Notes under the pieces: model-generated | What the model was told of the DNA's origin: nothing | Database searches by the model: none | What the model saw: only the letters and a program-made list of their open reading frames with translations | Source of the DNA: Otis tarda | Lineage: Eukaryota; Chordata; Aves; Otidiformes; Otididae | DNA length: 64,000 bases | Assembly: GCA_026413225.1 (NCBI GenBank) | Contig: CM048552.1 | Location: 200,211,553 to 200,275,552 of the forward strand | Direction of reading: 5' to 3' | Part shown: piece by piece, positions 25,901 to 39,100 of the stretch | Numbering within the stretch: the first letter of the stretch is position 1 | Layout of the letters: every line of letters starts with the position of its first letter | Translations under genes and position numbers: made by a program

Positions 25901-26201
25901 TCTCACTGAGTTTCCTTTGCATTACCTTGTCATCCTTGGGTTTAATGGAATTTAAATGTTTGATGTGTTTTTGAGATTACCTGCTTTGGTATTTTCCTGA
26001 GCTAAGACATAAATAAATGATATTGACATCAGTAGATTAAGGAGAATTAATAAAACCCATGTTAACCTGTGTAATAAAGAAAGGGAAGATTTCTGAGATT
26101 AAAGATTAAATATTTATAAATTACAACTGGAAGGAAAAGCTGAAGTTTCTTGTAAGCATAATGACGTACTGATGTTGTATTTTGGCCAAAAAGTCATAGT
26201 G

Positions 26202-26229
26202 GTATGAATACAGTAGTATGAATACAGTG
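26202..26229 (+). repeat. 14-bp tandem duplication
   Basis: Two adjacent copies of GTATGAATACAGT plus one variable base. It looks like a simple local duplication. Confidence 0.8.
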
Positions 26230-26515
26230 AAAATTTGATGAGCTCATAACATTGAAATTCAGCTTCAGACAATATGGATAAATCCAACCGTATACATTAA
26301 AGGTACATTTTAAAGACAAACAGAAGAATTACTTTCTCATTGTTCTGACTCTGACCCTTGCAAAGTCCACAAAGTACATTTTGCAGTACAGGAGAAGTTG
26401 GAGATATAGGGAGAAAAAGGATTGCCAGTATGAAGATAAGATGAGAGACAAGGACATTACTGATCATATGCTGAAATACGGGTCTGGATTCCTGTATCTA
26501 GCTAGTATACCTGAA

Positions 26516-26535
26516 TTTTTTTTTTTTTTTTTTTT
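26516..26535. repeat. T20 mononucleotide run
   Basis: Twenty consecutive T on the + strand. There is no adjoining SINE or LINE body that would make it a retroposon tail. Confidence 0.9.
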
Positions 26536-29460
26536 GCGTATGTTAGCAAACCAGCTAACTAGGTTGGATTGAGGATAATTTATCACTTGTTATAAAAACA
26601 ATTTTGTTAAATTCATATTTTTTCTTTTAACTCCTTTTTAAAACTGATTTCCTGGGTTCTAAGAATTGAAATACATTTACTAATGATAATTTGGGTTTTT
26701 TTTTCCTATATAAAATATGGAGATCAAATATTTCCACTTTCCTTTACTCTCACAGCTATTTGCCAAATATGTAAACAATTTTGTTTCTTAGAAAGTGAAT
26801 TTTCTGGTATTTTCCTGAATATTTACAAAGTTACACTATTTATCTCTTGAACGTATACACAAACTCACAACACTTTGAGAATTTGCCGTAGTTACACAGT
26901 TTGTAGAAGTAAAGAGCCAGTAAGGAATGTCTAATGCTACTTTCCTCTATCTGTTTTAGACTGTTAGAAATTAGTTTCCAAGGTAATGAGTGGATTTAAC
27001 TCCCTTTGACTTCAAAAACAGGCAGCAGATTGTTGGGCTTAGGAATCAGATTTAGTACAGTTTCATTTAAATCTGAACTGGGAAGATCCGTTATAGTCAA
27101 CCAGATTTGAGATAGTTTGGTCTTCATCTCTAGCAGAGCAGCAACTGTTGTTAACAATGTAGTACATCATGATGAGTAAATGGAAAGTGAAGTAAAGCCA
27201 GGAAAAGCTCAATCTATATTGAATGCAGACTTCAAGTTCACCTTAAGGTCATACAGAGATAAGATGAAAAAACATAGCACAGACACATAATGCTGCCTTT
27301 ACCCTTTCTGTTAATATTCTGATGGTTTGGGGATAACGCCTGGCAGATATGGTAGGATGAATGAATGATTTTTGGATTTTGATTTCAAGAAAGTGTCCTT
27401 GTGGGAGTCTGCACAAGAGTAAATTAATGGAAGAAGCTGCCTCAAGGTGATAAAGAATTCTAGGTATGCTTTTTGTAGTTACAATTTAAAGGGTCAGTTA
27501 CAACTTTCCTCAGTCAAAATCTCAGTACTTGTATACAGTTTACATTTTAATTCCATTGGGAGAATTTGTAGTTTACCACAAAGCCATTTATCATCTAATC
27601 AGAATCTTTCAAGATTAATTTAAAAGTATTTTAATTCTTGGACTTGCTTTTTCTCAAATAAACAAGTCATTTACTGTACTATGTCTAGGTTTTGAAGCTA
27701 TAAAGACATTTGAGGTTAACATAGATGGATGTGATGTACTGAAACACTATGATAATATTTCAAAGAATGTATGCATCTTCTAGAGCCAGGAAAATACCTT
27801 TGCATACAAATACTTTACATAAAGACATCGGGCATCCCTTTAAATCACATGTGCTGTTTTTTAGCTTGTTTTCCATTACGATGCAAACAACCTTCCCGCC
27901 CCCCTGCCTCTTAGGAAATGTTAGTCTATTATTCTCATACATGCCTGTAAATCTGATTGTGAAAATATTGTTTCCAGAGATATCCTGAGTTGTCCCCCTC
28001 TCACTCGGCTTCATGTGTCTTCAGTTTATATATCTACATACTAGCTAGTAACCCAATGCTCTCTTCAAGGTCAATAGAGAGCAATATCCAATGATTCATC
28101 TGACCTATTTTAATCATCTATTTTAGGATGAGATGACTCATCCTTTCAAAGTGCCAATTTTACTCCACTCACTGTGAAAAAGTCTTGACAACTAGCTGAC
28201 ATGAAAATATCTGTACCACTGATGTCTATATTTGTGATCTCATGAATGCCGTTGTGTCTATCTTCAGAGCTCTTTGATTTCCCCATCCTTTATTTATGAA
28301 AAATCTAGTCAACCAATCAGTGAGTCAAAACAGAATTGTATAGCACTGCTGAATATGCATATACGACAAGTATCAACTAGTTGCTAGCATTTTTTTTTTC
28401 ATTCTTGTGAAAGAAATTCACATGGTGGGCTGGATTCCACAAGTCATGTTGTTTCAGAGTGAAGGAGCTTCAGAAAAAAATCTTTTATCACTTGGTTAAC
28501 AGGAATGTCATTCAGGATAAGATATTTTGGTAAAGGATACAGTTGGTACTAATATATCTAAAAAGGCACACCTCTACCTTTCATATGAGTAGATACAGTT
28601 ATGTTATTGTAAAAGTGTCTTCTATATGAATGCAAATGATTTCCACTCTTTTGATAAGACTGAGAGGGTTTGTACCTTCTTAATCATACCTTAACAGTCA
28701 AAATGGTGTTTTGTATGAAGCCTGACCTGAACACAGTTCATCTTTAAGGTATGATAAGTTGTTTGAAAATTTGTCAAAAATGAAATAGTTAAACATTATA
28801 ACATTTGGTGGCACACAGTGAAAGGCGGAACATTGCAGATGAATTGGCCTTCTTCAGTATCCTGCTTCCCGCCTTTAACAAATATGACCTTTAGTATAAT
28901 GATATCACTTACCTTTTGGGGGATTACCAGAGAGATGAATTTTCATCAGGAATGTGGGAAACTAGTGCAAAGATTTCTAAACTTAACTTCTTATTCCATG
29001 CATCAAAATCTTATGTCAATACTTCAGCTACTATTTAAACAAAGCTTTGTCTAATGAGGTATCCCAGCTGTTGCTGTATTTTGGCATTGATTAGGTCAAT
29101 ATATTCTTATTCACATAAAAAAGCCATCTTTGATTAGTATAGGTAACTGTTGCTCCCTGAATACCAAAAACTCAGTTTTGTATTTTTTTTGAAGAATCCC
29201 ATTGTTTAACAGCGTTAATCTCTACTGAAACATGTATTAGCATATGAAGACAGATTTTGTGAAAGCAGTCATGGTCTCAGGCTTCACTGCAAGTATAACC
29301 AACCAACTACCTATAAATTGATGATAGTTGCCAATTTTGCAGATATTTAGAAGTATGATATAGTATTATAACATATAACAATTAATTTTAGAAAAAAAAC
29401 CCCAAATTTCCTTCTGTAGGTTAATTACATGGGTGATTAAGAAAAGACGTATTTATTAAT

Positions 29461-30358
29461 ATAGAATCATAGGACAGTTCGGGTTGAGAGGGTCCTTTAA
29501 AGGTCATCTAGTCCAACCACTCTGCAGTGAGCAGGGACATTTCCAACCAGATCAGGTTGCTCAGAGCTCTGTCCAACCTGGCCTTGAATGTTTCCAGGGA
29601 TGAGACATCTCCCACCTTTCTGGGCAACCTGTTTCAGTGTTCCACCACTCTTATTGTAAAAAATCTCTTCCTTATATCTAGTCTAAATCTACCTCTTTCT
29701 ATTTTTAAACCATTACCCCTTGTCCTATCAAAACAGGCCCTTGTAAAAAGTTTGTCCCCATCTTTCTAATAAGCTCCCTTTCGGTGCTGAAAGACCACTA
29801 TAAGGTCTCCCTGGAGCCTCCTCTTCTCCAGGCTGAACAGCCCTGACTTTCTCAGCCTGTCCTCATAGGAGAGGTGCTCCAGCCCTCTGACCATCTTCGT
29901 GGCCCTCCTCCGGACTCTCTCCAACCAGTCCATGTCTTTCCTGTACTGAGGGCTCCAGAACTGGACGCAGTATTCCAGGTGGGGTCTCACCAGAGCAGAG
30001 TAGAAGGGCAGAATCACTTCTCTTGACCTGAGGGCCACGCTTCTTTTGATGCAGCCCAGGATGCAGTTGGCTTTCTGGGCTACAAGCACACATTGCTGAC
30101 TCATGTTGGGCTTCTTATCAACCAACATTCCCAAGCCCGTCTCCTCAGGGCTGCTCTTGATCCATTCTCTGCCCAGCCTGTATTTGTACTTGAGATTGCT
30201 TCAACCCACATACAGGACCTTGCTTGGCTGTCTTGAGATTCATGAGTTTTGCACGGGCCCATCTCTCCATCCTGTCAACTGTACCACACAGCTTGGTGGT
30301 ATTGGCAAACATGCTGAGGGTGCACTCAGTCTCACTGTCTATGTTGCCAACAAATATG
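29461..30358 (-). mobile_element. CR1 LINE, 5'-truncated (type II tail)
   Basis: Minus-strand CR1 of about 0.9 kb. Its 3' tail is at 29461, and its 3' UTR has the CTCCAACCAGATCAGG form (type II). It covers the last part of ORF2, from near the RT YADD region to the stop. A 122-codon minus frame (29766-30134) reads [20 protein letters not shown] and later [15 protein letters not shown], the usual CR1 C-terminal region. At the 5' end the catalytic-motif region is degraded (MFANTTKLCG in place of KFADDTK-like). It is inactive. Confidence 0.92.
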
Positions 30359-30715
30359 TGTATCTTAGTATAAATAAATAATTTATGTTTTTACAGAAAC
30401 TTTCAATACCCCAAACCAAGCCAGACATTGAGCAATATACTTAGCAATATGGATGAAAGGCGTCTGGTCCTTCAGCCTGTGTCTTAGCTGGTGTAGGTGC
30501 TGCCCAGGGTTCTGTCTACAAAATCGTAGCATTCTACATTGGTCAACTGAATTTCATTGTACATGTATTTATGAGCTGCTTTGCAATTCCTACCTTTGAC
30601 TGTCTTAATTTAAGTAGTTAAGTGTTTTACTAGATTTTCTGTCTTTTTGGTAGAAGGCTGAAGAAAGGATTATCAAGAGTAGCTTCATCTTACTATAGGA
30701 TGGAGTTGAATACAG
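30359..30715. other. Spacer between two CR1 fragments
   Basis: About 350 bp of non-CR1 sequence with no gene recognised. The two CR1 fragments on each side differ in 3'-end type, so they are separate insertions. Confidence 0.6.
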
Positions 30716-31211
30716 TCATAGAATCATAGAATGGTTAGGGTTGGAAGGGACCTTCAAAGGTCATCTAGTACAACAACCCTGCAAAGAGCAGGGACATCCC
30801 TGACTAGATCAGGTTGCTCAGAGCCTCATCCAACCTGGCCTTGAATGTTTCCAGGGATGGGGTATCCACGACCTCTCTGGGCAACCTGTTCCAGTGTTCT
30901 ACAACTCACATTGTAAAAATTTTTTTTCCTAATATCTAATCTAAATCTACCTCCCTCTATTTTGAAACTATTACCCCTAGTCCTGTCACAACAGGCCCTA
31001 CTGAACAGTTTCTCCCCATCTTTCCTGTAGGCCCCTGGAGGTACTGGAAGGCTGCTATAAGGTCTCCCTGTTACCTCCTCTTCTCCAGGCTGAACAGCCC
31101 GAACTCTCTCAGCCTGTCTTCATGGGAAAGGTGCTCCAGCCCTCTTATTATCTTTGTGGCCCTCCTCTGGACCTTCTCCAACTGGTCCATGTCTCTTATG
31201 TTGGGGGCAGT
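30716..31211 (-). mobile_element. CR1 LINE, 5'-truncated (type I tail)
   Basis: Minus-strand CR1 3' end of about 0.5 kb with an intact ATTCTATG tail at its left end and a type I 3' UTR. It covers the end of ORF2 from the [13 protein letters not shown] region onward, then breaks off near 31211. Frame breaks are present, so it has no coding capacity. Confidence 0.92.
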
Positions 31212-34200
31212 CTTTCATGTGCTCGTCTGTTATTGAATCTGTTATCTAATTCTTTGCTTTCATTGCATGTAAAGGGCTTTTGAGCACTGTAGATGCACTA
31301 TTATCTTCTTGTTTTGTTTTCAGAAGCTGGGTCTGTGAAACTCCATATACTTTTTTACTTGTCTTTTATGAGTTTTTTTTACTCTTGGCTCAATCCTTCA
31401 AGGAGCTGAGAAACTCTCAAGAAATACTGAACTTGTTCAAGGTCTAGTGGTACTGGAGGTCACTCACTGGATTATGATATCATATAAAATTAGATCCTCA
31501 GTGAGCCATGGACTTTCCATTTGTATCAGATACATTTGTGAAACTTAATATCCTCTGCCTTATTTTAATAGCTTTGGATGTATACAGATAATGCACAACA
31601 GTATCATATATAAAATATAGAGACTACATTACTTATCTGGATTTGCAGCATGTAAATATTAAATCTCATATTCTATTATTATTATTACTGACTAGTGGCT
31701 TAATTTATTTCACCAGGCATAAGATACAAGAAATTTAAAGATGTTAAAGCTACATTTTTAAGTGCTTTGTAATGCTGAGTTAAAGAATTACACAACTCAA
31801 AACCACTGTTACTTAGGAAAAAATGCAAATATGTTTAAGAACTTATTTAATATTGAATTTCTAATGTTTTTTCCCAGATTTAATCGCATTCTAATTTTCT
31901 AATTAATTTTAGAAGGAATACTCATGGGGATATATATTTATTAGTGAATTTGAAGATGTATAACTTTTCCTTGAGTGAATAGCATAGGATCTTTGTAAAA
32001 AAACTGAATGTAGAGTTATAAATAACAGCATGTCAGAATGAAAATAAAATGTGATGTATAATCATATAAAGATGTGCTTTATTCTTTTTAGAGAATATGT
32101 TCTCTGAAATGTTAACAAAGATAGGTGTCTGAATAAAAGTCACTGTCATTTTACCTGTTGATTTAAAAGTTTTCAAGCTAGGAACATGTTGCATATTTTT
32201 TCCCTGTAATTTGTTAGGATGCACTGGGGATGCCAGAGGTTTGATATCAAAAGAAGTCAATTGTTGTAGCAGAAGCAGTGCTAAGTTTGAAAGCTGTGCA
32301 AAGGTAGAAGCAGTAGAGTATAGCCACTACCTTTCAAGAAGAAAAAGAGTTTCAGAATTAAAGTTTTTGTTAATTCAAGTAGTGCACACTGAAAAATATA
32401 TGGCCATATAAATACACATATATGTGTAACTATGCTTATTTCAGACACCCTTCACTTTCTTGATGATCATGTGACTATTTCGTGAGGGGGAATTTCAGTC
32501 ATATGTCCAAGCAGAAAATGTAAACTATAAAGTTAGGTTCAAAAATGCATATGGAAAAATTGTGACAGTTGACAGTTGTTAAAGCTACATATAATGCCCT
32601 AATCTGCATTGACATACTTGGATATATCCACTTCTCTCTTTAATTTCTCAAATCTTGTATTAGTATTAATTCTTAAGAGCTTCAATTTTTCCCTTACTAA
32701 TTTATCTTTTATTTAAGTCCCAAGTTAATCTAGTCATATAATGATGGACCTGGATTAGTCATCTATATCTGAAGAGAAATGGGCAATCACCTTATGTCAT
32801 CCCTTAACATTTATGACTAGATATCTGATATCTCCTTATGGTCAGAAACATGTTCTGCCTTTACATTTTGTGACAAAATCTTCACATTTCCTGAACAGTT
32901 TTATTCATGCCTGGATTTACTCACTGCATGCTTATGAAAACTTTATCCTGCTGATACTGTGCATTTATGTCCATTTTGACATTTCTTCTACTTTATTTTG
33001 TTTAAATAGTTTTTAATTGGAAAAGCAATAAAATATTTCCATATTTTTGAGACTTATGTTTAAAAAAAGTTATAACCATTCTGGAAATCAAATACATATT
33101 TTCCCTAAAAATAATAATCCATGAAAAGCATCCTGAAGGGCCCTAGTGAAATGACATTTGAAGAAGACCTTCATGAAGATGACCTAAATTTCCTTAAACT
33201 GAAGCTGCAGGACTAAAAACTCAAAACTGTACAAAATGATGATAATTTTTGTTTAATAATGCTATTTGAGACTATTGTCTAAAAGAGGAGATTAATAACA
33301 TTTCAAATGACTTTTACATAATTACATTAATGTTCTATTAGCACTGCTATAGCAAGAAAAAGGGTCTGCATATAAATGGGACTAAGGCTCTTTGCTGATG
33401 TTTTCTTTTAATTTGATAAAGGCTACTCATCCTGTCTCGTGTCTTTAGCACAGTTCTTTAAAAAGTGCCTTCTTTTTCTCCTGTTATTACTTATTTCTTT
33501 CTCACACAGCCGTAAGTGTTTTCACATTCTTATCAACTTCAACATTTTAAAAACACGTGTCCTAAAGGGTTTGATTTTAGAGGTGCTGGGAAGAGCCATT
33601 GTTGACTGGATTGTTGATGCTCTGAAATGCTGACAAAGCTATCCCTTACACTTCAGTAACAGACTGAAGAATCAAGAGCAGAAATAGCAGTAGAATAACT
33701 AGGCGTCTGTTACTGTAGCTCCTTGCCCTTTGAACGAATTTGCATTCACCCATGCAAATTCCTGGAAACACAGTTGGCTTTTACACAGATGAAGCAGCCA
33801 ACTACAGAACTGAGTCCTTCTAGAAAAGTTCATCACAAATTCTCTAGAATAACAGAATGCAACGTCAATGGTGTCTGAAAAATATGGTTTAGTTAAGACA
33901 TACTAGAGTTAGCTATTTGACTAAATAATTACAAAATGTAATGCCATTCTTTTTCCATAATGCTGTAACTACAATATATTAAGTTGAGGTACTGATATTT
34001 GTCTTTTTGATCATTCATATTTCAATGAATTTTAAAAAGTTGATGTTTAATAAAAATCTGCACCAATATTTTAGGAGAATAGATTATAGCTGATTGCTTT
34101 TCCATATTTTTTTTGCTTACAGCTATTAAAAATGCAAGAGAATTTTTATTCTCTAACACTGTCTACCACTATTTCAATACTACCTACATTCTGTACCACA

Positions 34201-35920
34201 TATATGAGAACTAATCTGGCCTCTTGATCAAGTTTGTTTGCTTCTTTTCTATTAAAAAAGTATTTTAAAAAATTTACTAACTTAAATCTTCTATCAAACA
34301 GTAATTTTAATTGTTATATGCTTCTCTGAGGAAAAAACAAAACAAAACAAAACATAATTATCTTGATAATTTACTGCATTGATTTCCTATTAATAAAATA
34401 ACAAAATCTGCAAAATTGGTAGACTAGAATTATTACTACATGAAGAGAATATAGCAAATTATTAAGCAATTAAGTCACTCTTAGACTTATTTGTTAGATG
34501 AGATTCCATTAGTAAGTGTAGCACAAGAAAAACAATAATATTGTTCAACCTAACTGTAAAATTAAATGAACTTTATGTTTCTTAGCTTATAAGCATCCCC
34601 AAATATAGTCTGATCTCGTTAATAGACTTACTGTTTTTTACATTTTGGCAACTATCTTAGAACATCTGGAGCAACAACATGTATGTTGCTAGAATTTGCG
34701 TTTTTATCTACTTTAAATAGCTTATCTGTTTAGGGTCTAGCTCTACTTCTGTGGCTTCCTTATGACATTTTAATGGATGAAGAGCAGACAGATAAGACCA
34801 AGCACAATAAAGCAGTTATTCCTCATTTCTGTTGCCTGAAGGCAGCAAGTCCTTGCTAAGACACTTTTGGAAAGAAGTCAGTCCTTTTACTTCTTACTCC
34901 ATACAACTGGTAGTTTGACGCCAACTCCATGCCCTAGATCTCTATGCCAAAGCATCAGAGCACGTAGAGCACTCACAATGTTTTTTTCTTTCTCATGAGC
35001 AATAGCCAACATCTGTTAGGGCTTCAATCTGAATTTTGGATAGATACTGTACTAGGCTTGCAGGATGATGCTCATCTGTCAACATGAAGATTAAGTGCTT
35101 ATAAAACCAGTGATCCCCTCCTTGAAAACAACAGTGTCTCTCGTATATCAACACTGCCTAGCACTGATAATTCTACATTGCTGACATGTCTCCTGACTCT
35201 TCAAGATGATATAGAACATTTTTATGACCTCTGCCTACCTCTGTGTATAATACTTGGTTTCTCTCCCGATCTTTCTTCAGCTGATTGAAAATATGGACCC
35301 ATGAGTGGAATCTTTTAGGAATAAAGTACATTATGTCAAGGTTAAATATGAACAATGCTTTATGTTGGCAAAAAAACCCAGAGGGAAATTTCCTCCTTCA
35401 TGGAAGTGGGCCCAGTGTAAGGCCTATACAAGAGGTATACAATGTGCAAGAACAGGCTGCTTTTATGGAGAGGGAAGTGGGCTTGAATAGTCCACAATTT
35501 ATTATTTTTTCACAACTATTTATTATTTTTTTTCACAGATGACAGTCAGTGAAGGCAACCAGAAATAATATCTGAGTAAACAAATGTGTAGAGAGCACAT
35601 GATCACCATAGGTCTTGCAGAAAGATAACTGAAGCACTGTGTGTGTATTTTTTTTTTTATTCTGAAAACACTGAATAAAGAGTGTGCTGTATTGAGAACA
35701 GTGAAATCTCTCCTTGGGACTCTTTTATCTGTAAAGTGTGTATCAGACAAGAAAGGAAATCAGCAGAAGAAAAGGAAAACAATAAAAATAAATTGTCAGT
35801 ATTATACATCTTTTGAAAGAGTAGACTATTGTCAAAATATAACAGTTCAAGTCAACACATTATCTTGCTTTTGGGAGCTGCATAGTCCCTTCTTTCTCCC
35901 TTTGTTTTTGCATATCCAGT
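31212..35920. other. Long stretch without recognised gene
   Basis: About 4.7 kb, strongly AT-rich. An 85-codon plus frame (35285-35542) and a 94-codon plus frame (35641-35925) are unrecognised; the latter runs into the CR1 stub. An AAAAC repeat lies at 34332-34353. Confidence 0.5.
34332..34353 (+). repeat. (AAAAC)n microsatellite
   Basis: About four units of AAAAC after an A-run. Confidence 0.9.
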
Positions 35921-36106
35921 CGTGAAACACTGGCACAGGATGCCCAGAGAGGCAGTAGATGCCCCATTGCGGGAAACATTCAAGGCCAGGTTGGATGGAG
36001 CTCTGAGCAACCTGATCTGGTTGGAGATGTCCCTGCTCCTTGCAGGGGGGTTGGACTAGACGGCCTTTAAAGGTCCCTTCCAACCCTAATTATTCTATGA
36101 TTCTAT
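35921..36106 (+). mobile_element. CR1 LINE, 3' stub (type II tail)
   Basis: Starts within the ORF2 end (KHWHRMPREAVDAPL-like), then has a type II 3' UTR with TTGGAGATGTCCCTGC and GACGGCCTTTAAAGG, and an ATTCTATG tail. It is severely 5'-truncated and non-coding. Confidence 0.93.
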
Positions 36107-39100
36107 CATACGTCAAATTAGTGTAAAAGCTTCCTGGACCACAGACTTTATCTTGTATTTTTATTTTATATACTTAATTTAAAATAAATATCTGGATTAA
36201 GGAATACTGGAAACTGCTCCAGTAGTTTGAAGAAAACTTACTTTTATTTCCTTGAAGAAGCAAGAAAGTTTAAGTCTCTGTGATTCATGTGCTCACATTC
36301 TTAGAGGTGACCTGAAGTGAAGGAATGGTACATGAACATCTGCTAAAAGTCATTGTGAGTTAAATTCGGAAAAAGCCATACAAATCTGAAAACCAGCAGA
36401 ACAAGCAAAATTGCAAATACTGAATTTCAGAAATGAGGAAAATCAAGAAAGAATGAAGCAGGTTATTGCACAGAACATGCTGAGACCAGTAGAGAAGAGC
36501 ACCACAGAGGCCATCCTAAGCAGCTACGTAAAAAGAAATCAACATGCAGATAGAATTCACCCAGCAGAGTTTCCCATAAACGCACTTTTGTTGTTGCTGC
36601 CATCCTTTGTACTTGCTCAGGGTGATGGCTGCCTTGTAGACTGAGCTTGGGAGGGGAACTGCTGTTCTAACTGTTTATCTTAACAGAGGGTACTAAATAA
36701 AAAGAGGTAGTAAAAGGGAATAAGCCCTATACCATTTATTTTTTCTATGCTGATCATCTATATGGCAAAGCACTCAAAGTGTCCTGAAGAAGCAGGGCCA
36801 ACAAAGAAGTAGAAGGGCACAAGAACATGCCGAACTATTTTCCGGGCACAAGTGATAAAGGGTCAAGTGATCCTTCTAGCACACATTTGTAACTATTAGC
36901 TCTTCTGTTCTCCTGGGAAGAAAGTAAACCTGGGTAAAAATGAGGAAAAAAAAATTTTTTTGACAGCGTTTGGGTTATGTTATCCACTCAAAATTGTCAA
37001 TTTTTTTTTATTACTCTTCCTTCTCAGAGCAAGTGGAAGCCTGTACAGTGTTTTCCATGTGTTAACTGCTGTACAAACAAGTCCAAAACATACTCACCCT
37101 CTCACGTTCTTTACAAACGTGTCACAACAGTAAAACAACTCTTTTAGCTAAAGTTGTCATCTATTCCTTAGAGCAATGTGTTGGCTGCTGACTCCTGTAT
37201 TGGAATAGGGGTCTCTCAGACTGTGACATGTCTAACAGGAGTAAAGGGAAAGTTTAAGGTCTAGCTTTTACTGCTAGCTCTTATGTGTTACCTACACACA
37301 AATAAATCAGTGATGCTAACTTTGCGTCCATGTTTCTAAGAATCAGAGAAACATTGCATCTGCTCCTCACCTCTTAAGAAGATAATATATTGTGGTCTTA
37401 TTCCATAATGGTGGTGTCCTTATTCTTGTGCTTTTCCTTCAGCGTAAAAAGAAAGTGGGGGAAAAAAAGGGCTAGGGTATGGGCTGACCACGAGTGAAGC
37501 TGCAAATCTGTGTCTCTTACTTTCCATACTCTGACAGTCTTGATGTGAAACTTCTGAAAGTCATGACCATTTCAGTTCATCAACCGAAGATATAAATACC
37601 AAAACTGCTTCTCCCAGTGTGATATAGTGGAGGTAAAAAATCAGAAAAGAAGCAGAGTGATGAAGAACATGAGCATATGACTATCTAAACACAAGAATAG
37701 CATAGTTAGGCTGGGTTAGAGGGCAAATACAAATTAGAATGAAATTATGAACCTTTCCCCTCTGGATGCAGTAAGTCCAGTAGTTAGATACTGTCAGCAT
37801 TTATTTAAATTTCCGAAGCTTTTCAAATAGATTAATTGCATCAAGTTTGCTCTTCAGCATCTTGACCAAAGGCAGCCTTGACTGCAGCAGAGTCATGGCT
37901 TATTTAGCAGAGTGTTTATCATCTCTGTTTCCATGGATTTCTCTGTTTCACTGAGTGCTGCAGCAACTATTATTACACAGTTAATGCAAAGTCTTGTCAC
38001 AGAACTAATGCAGGTATAGTCACTTATGGAAGTGAACAGCGAATCCATGCGGCCCTGCTTTAGGTAACTAATTTAGATTTAAGGACCACTGGAGCTGACA
38101 GGACCTAGTTGTGCCATTGGAAGGAAAAGCCTGTTGATTAAATTTCTATTTTATGAGAATGCTATGCAGGTGATGTTCAGCTATCTATAAAAGTTTTGCA
38201 GACTGGTACAGCAGTTAGGAATGGAGCATTCCTTTTCTCTAGGAGCAACTCCACTAGGTTGACAAAATCTCTTTATACAGTTTAATCAAAGGTTTACTCT
38301 GGCAATCCTAGATACTTAAAATGCTTTCCTAATTGCTACTTGAACAAAATGAACTATTTACAAAATATGATTCTTGAAGGAAGTAAGAAAATTGTAACTA
38401 CCTGCTCAAATTTTATTCCTGACAAGTGCCTGGTTCAGATCTTGCAAAACATTTAAGCATGCGTTTATATGCAAATGGAATAGCAGTTCTAGACATTAAG
38501 GACTCAATCTCAAGAAGATTTAATGTTAAAAAATACTATTAAGGTAGAATTAGTATCACCCAATTTAAGCTATGTGAAAGCTGTGTATCTAGTAAAGTTA
38601 GTCTTTGGGTTCTTCCTGTAATCAATGGTTATGGACAGGCAAGTCCAAAGGCTGTTAGTCTTGACTGTCTTAGACATCTTAAGTTGGGAAATGCTTATCT
38701 GACAGTTGACTCCAAAGGGAGTCTAGATAATTAACTTAGACTTGATGCCCAGCTCTTATAAAGCTAAATGAGATGAATCTTAGCCTTCATTTACAGATAA
38801 TAATAGATGCAATCAATACAATAGCTCCATTTTCACAAACACACTTCATTACAAGATGAAGGTATAAGCATGATATTATTAACAGAATTATTCTAGATAA
38901 AACATAGCTATGCACTTCATATAAATGGGAACAATTTATTTTCCCGTAATTTTTTAATTGCAGCCATTAATGTACTTAACTATTCCTCATTCTGACATGA
39001 GAATATTACGTATTACATCTTCTCTGCCTGAAACACTACTTGTTCTTGGTTTTCATTAGATCCTTCACCTCTATGTTCTCTTATTAGTATGTTTGTTTTG

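Larger units (their letters stand above)
22936..29460. other. Long stretch without recognised gene or LINE
   Basis: About 6.5 kb of AT-rich sequence. Besides a 20-base T-run and a small tandem duplication listed separately, I see only short mononucleotide runs (near 22938, 24305 and 24605). No open frame here is longer than about 90 codons or recognisable. Confidence 0.5.

Noticed and set aside
26516..26535. Long T-runs as retroposed-gene or SINE tails
   Set aside because: No adjoining retroposon body or target duplication was found.
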